Shown here: piece after piece, positions 62,068 through 64,000 of the stretch
Layout of the letters: each line of letters begins with the position of its first letter
How positions within the stretch are numbered: the stretch's first letter is position 1
DNA from: Mucilaginibacter gotjawali
GTDB lineage: Bacteria > Bacteroidota > Bacteroidia > Sphingobacteriales > Sphingobacteriaceae
DNA: 64,000 nt
Reading direction: 5' to 3'
NCBI RefSeq assembly: GCF_002355435.1
Contig: NZ_AP017313.1
Coordinates: forward strand, 3,100,001-3,164,000
Program-made: the position numbers and the translations under genes
Notes under the pieces: model-generated
What the model was told of the DNA's origin: nothing
The model's database searches: none
Seen by the model: only the letters and a program-made list of their open reading frames with translations

Positions 62068-62147
62068 AGATTTGAAAATGTGCCAATTTGAAAATTAAAA
62101 ACAGAGAGCCCATCTTCAAATTTTCAAATTACCAAATCTTCAAATCA
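62063..62147. repeat. Inverted oligomer repeat (AATTTGAAGATTTG type)
   Basis: Left arm: AATTTGAAGATTTGAAAATG and AATTTGAAAATT; right arm: CTTCAAATTTTCAAATTACC then AAATCTTCAAATC. Left and right arms supply the TGA stop codons of the convergent udk (62065-62067) and scoB (62145-62147). Same unit family as 12752-12829. Confidence 0.9.
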
Positions 62148-62801
62148 AAAAACCATTTCCGGTATTTCTCCTTCGATAATCAATTTACCCGCTGTAGCCG
62201 CTTTTATTTCTTCAACACTTACGCCGGGTGCACGCTCAAGCAGTTTAAAACCACCTTCGGGCAGCACATCCAGCACCGCCAGTTCAGTCACTATTTTTTT
62301 GACGCATTTTACGCCTGTTAGCGGCAGGGTACATGCCGGCAATAGCTTTGATTCGCCCGCCTTGTTTACGTGCTGCATGGCCACGATAATGTTGTCTGCG
62401 GAGGCCACCAGGTCCATCGCCCCTCCCATTCCTTTCACCATTTTTCCGGGGATCTTCCAGTTGGCGATATCGCCATTTTCAGATACTTCCATCGCACCCA
62501 ATATGGTAAGGTTCACCTTTTTTGCCCTGATCATCCCAAAGCTCATCGCCGAATCAAATACCGCCGAGCCAGGCAGCATGGTAATGGTTTGTTTGCCGGC
62601 GTTGATGATATCAGCATCCTCTTCCCCTTCAAACGGGAACGGCCCCATGCCCAGCAAGCCGTTTTCGGATTGCAGGATCACGTCTACATTTTCAGGTATG
62701 TAATTGGCAACAAGGGTCGGTATACCGATACCGAGGTTTACGTAGTAACCGTCTTTTATTTCGCGTGCAATACGCTTCGCAATATCTTCTTTAGTGAGCA
62801 T
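62145..62801 (-). CDS. scoB: 3-oxoacid CoA-transferase subunit B
   Basis: 218 residues. The N-terminus LTKEDIAKRIAREIKDGYYVNLGIGIPTLV and the catalytic glutamate region ILQSENGLLGMGPFP are diagnostic of the beta subunit of succinyl-CoA:3-ketoacid CoA-transferase, where the E of SENG forms the CoA thioester. It moves CoA from succinyl-CoA to acetoacetate. It follows scoA by two bases and would be cotranslated. The stop codon lies in a repeat array. Confidence 0.95.
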   Translation of the reverse strand: MLTKEDIAKRIAREIKDGYYVNLGIGIPTLVANYIPENVDVILQSENGLLGMGPFPFEGEEDADIINAGKQTITMLPGSAVFDSAMSFGMIRAKKVNLTILGAMEVSENGDIANWKIPGKMVKGMGGAMDLVASADNIIVAMQHVNKAGESKLLPACTLPLTGVKCVKKIVTELAVLDVLPEGGFKLLERAPGVSVEEIKAATAGKLIIEGEIPEMVF

Positions 62802-62803
62802 GG

Positions 62804-63499
62804 TTATCTTTTTCTTACCGTACGTTGTTCAATTCGTTTCTCGTAATTCTCTCCCTGGAAAATCCGGTGCACGTAAATGCCCGGGGTATGGATATGATCC
62901 GGGTCAAGTTCACCCGGTTCAACCAGTTCTTCCACTTCGGCGATGGTAACTTTACCTGCCATAGCCATCACTGCGTTAAAATTGCGTGCGGTTGCACGGT
63001 AAACCAGGTTGCCAAGTCTATCACCTTTCCATGCTTTTACAATGGCAAAATCAGCTTCAAAAGCCATTTCCATTAAATAAGCCTTGCCGTTAAAATTCCG
63101 TATTTCTTTGCCTACGGCCACTTCGGTACCAATGCCTGCCGGGGTGAAAATTGCAGGCATGCCATAGCCCGCCGCCATACAGCGGGTGGCTAACGTTCCC
63201 TGGGGTATCAGCTCAACTTCCAGTTCGCCGCTGAGTAATTGCCTTTCAAATTCAGCGTTCTCCCCTACATAAGACGAGATCATTTTTTTTACCTGCCGTT
63301 GTTTGAGCATCAGGCCGATACCAAAATCATCCACGCCAGCATTGTTGGAAATGCAGGTGAGGTTTTTTGTCCCCTTTTTCACCAGGGCGGCTATGCATTT
63401 TTCGGGCAGGCCACACATTCCGAAGCCACCCAGCATTAAGGTCATGCCATCTCCTATATCGTGGATAGCTTCATCAGCGCCATTAACTACTTTGTTCAT
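62804..63499 (-). CDS. scoA: 3-oxoacid CoA-transferase subunit A
   Basis: 231 residues. DGMTLMLGGFGMCGLPEKCI, the CISNNAGVDDFGIGLML block and GTLATRCMAAGYGMPAIFTP match the alpha subunit of 3-oxoacid CoA-transferase. It pairs with the product of scoB, two bases downstream, for ketone body or branched-chain amino acid use. TAACTTTA just upstream (about 63521-63528) resembles a -7 box. Confidence 0.95.
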   Translation of the reverse strand: MNKVVNGADEAIHDIGDGMTLMLGGFGMCGLPEKCIAALVKKGTKNLTCISNNAGVDDFGIGLMLKQRQVKKMISSYVGENAEFERQLLSGELEVELIPQGTLATRCMAAGYGMPAIFTPAGIGTEVAVGKEIRNFNGKAYLMEMAFEADFAIVKAWKGDRLGNLVYRATARNFNAVMAMAGKVTIAEVEELVEPGELDPDHIHTPGIYVHRIFQGENYEKRIEQRTVRKR

Positions 63500-63606
63500 T
63501 TTTGATAATTGGTTGCGGTAAAGTTAGGTGTTTTGATGCAAGGATGATAGTTATGGTTTATTGTTTTAATTATGCAAATTTGCCCCGATTTATAATTATT
63601 GATATC

Positions 63607-64000
63607 ATGGTCAATCAACAATCTACATCTCACATCTTAATGATCCGGCCGGTAAATTTTGGCTTTAATGAAGAGACTGCCGGAAGCAATGCTTTTCAGA
63701 AACGAAATACCGATAAAAACAGCGCAAATGAACAGGCGCAATGGGAGTTTGATGGAATGGTGAATATACTCCGCGAAAATGGTGTGGATGTTACCGTTGT
63801 TGACGATACGCCTGATCCATACACCCCGGATTCTATATTTCCCAACAACTGGATCTCCTTTCATCACGATGGCGATATATTTTTATACCCGATGCAGGCT
63901 GAAAACCGCAGGCTTGAACGACGGGAAGACATCATTGCACAACTGGAAGATGTATTTGAGGTTAAACATATTACTGACCTGAGTGGCTTTGAACAGGAAA
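63607..64000 (+). CDS. CtlX-type citrulline/arginine deiminase-like hydrolase (3' end outside window)
   Basis: 131 residues from the ATG at 63607 before the right edge. The opening MVNQQSTSHILMIRPVNFGF, then FQKRNTDKNSANEQAQWEFD, TPDSIFPNNWISFHHDG and YPMQAENRRLERR match the arginine deiminase-related CtlX group (amidinotransferase fold). The expected catalytic His and Cys lie in the missing C-terminal half. It is divergent from scoA; the family acts on citrulline or related guanidino compounds. Confidence 0.85.
   Translation, partial: MVNQQSTSHILMIRPVNFGFNEETAGSNAFQKRNTDKNSANEQAQWEFDGMVNILRENGVDVTVVDDTPDPYTPDSIFPNNWISFHHDGDIFLYPMQAENRRLERREDIIAQLEDVFEVKHITDLSGFEQE

Noticed and set aside
1..64000. 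CRISPR array or prophage
   Set aside because: The repeats are short contiguous units without unique spacers of regular size, no cas genes are present, and no phage structural genes were found.

Overview
The window looks like a chromosomal segment of a Sphingobacteriaceae-type Bacteroidota, probably Mucilaginibacter or Pedobacter related. The evidence is a SusC/SusD pair, a TonB-dependent receptor with a DUF4249 partner, a type IX secretion (type B) C-terminal signal, LytS/LytTR signalling, TAnnTTTG-like -7 elements and very few Shine-Dalgarno motifs. There is no phage, integrase, transposase, CRISPR array or tRNA gene. It is mostly housekeeping and envelope genes, peppered with short repeat arrays.

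Layout. 1-8.2 kb: a partial GNAT acetyltransferase, a secreted type IX substrate, a PhyH-type dioxygenase, a papain-like peptidase, a 5'-truncated TonB receptor with its DUF4249 lipoprotein, and a fluoride channel with a universal stress protein. 8.3-15.1 kb: ThuA and GMC oxidoreductase (sugar oxidation), an ECF sigma factor with a four-helix membrane partner, a GNAT, a small lipocalin-like gene between inverted repeats, and DNA polymerase IV. 15.2-22.9 kb: a 2'-5' RNA ligase-like gene, a DinB-fold protein, a lipoprotein/SCO1/cytochrome c operon, RNase P RNA, a sigma-54-type response regulator, two membrane proteins and a MazG-like protein. 23-29.9 kb: a glycine-rich secreted protein, a LytS/LytTR pair, a sterol desaturase-like enzyme, small exported proteins and a phospholipase C-like protein. 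29.9-46 kb: S9 peptidase, SusD/SusC, a large putative glycosidase, D-2-hydroxyacid dehydrogenase and a PRISE-like reductase. 46-49.8 kb: an oxidative-stress block with manganese catalase, a three-part PRC/DUF2383/YciE fusion and a free YciE ferritin-like protein. 50-64 kb: mnmE, a nucleoid-associated protein, a serine hydrolase, a TIGR02757 protein, a cystathionine synthase/lyase, proS, a LysM/RlpA-like protein split by a -1 frameshift, uridine kinase, scoAB and a partial CtlX-type hydrolase.

The most notable signals are these. (1) A set of repeat loci built from short oligomer units (7-10 bp), often with an inverted second arm. They sit at gene ends, supply start or stop codons, bracket a small gene and, in two cases, lie inside conserved genes (mnmE and the TIGR02757 gene). 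(2) The LysM/RlpA-like gene needs a -1 shift exactly where two A-AAA-AAG heptamers occur in phase. (3) The PRC/DUF2383/YciE fusion still shows what look like the old intergenic spacer and start codons. (4) Several decayed genes: the receptor without its N-terminus, an antitoxin-like gene with an in-frame stop and repeat-derived tail, and a GNAT fragment.
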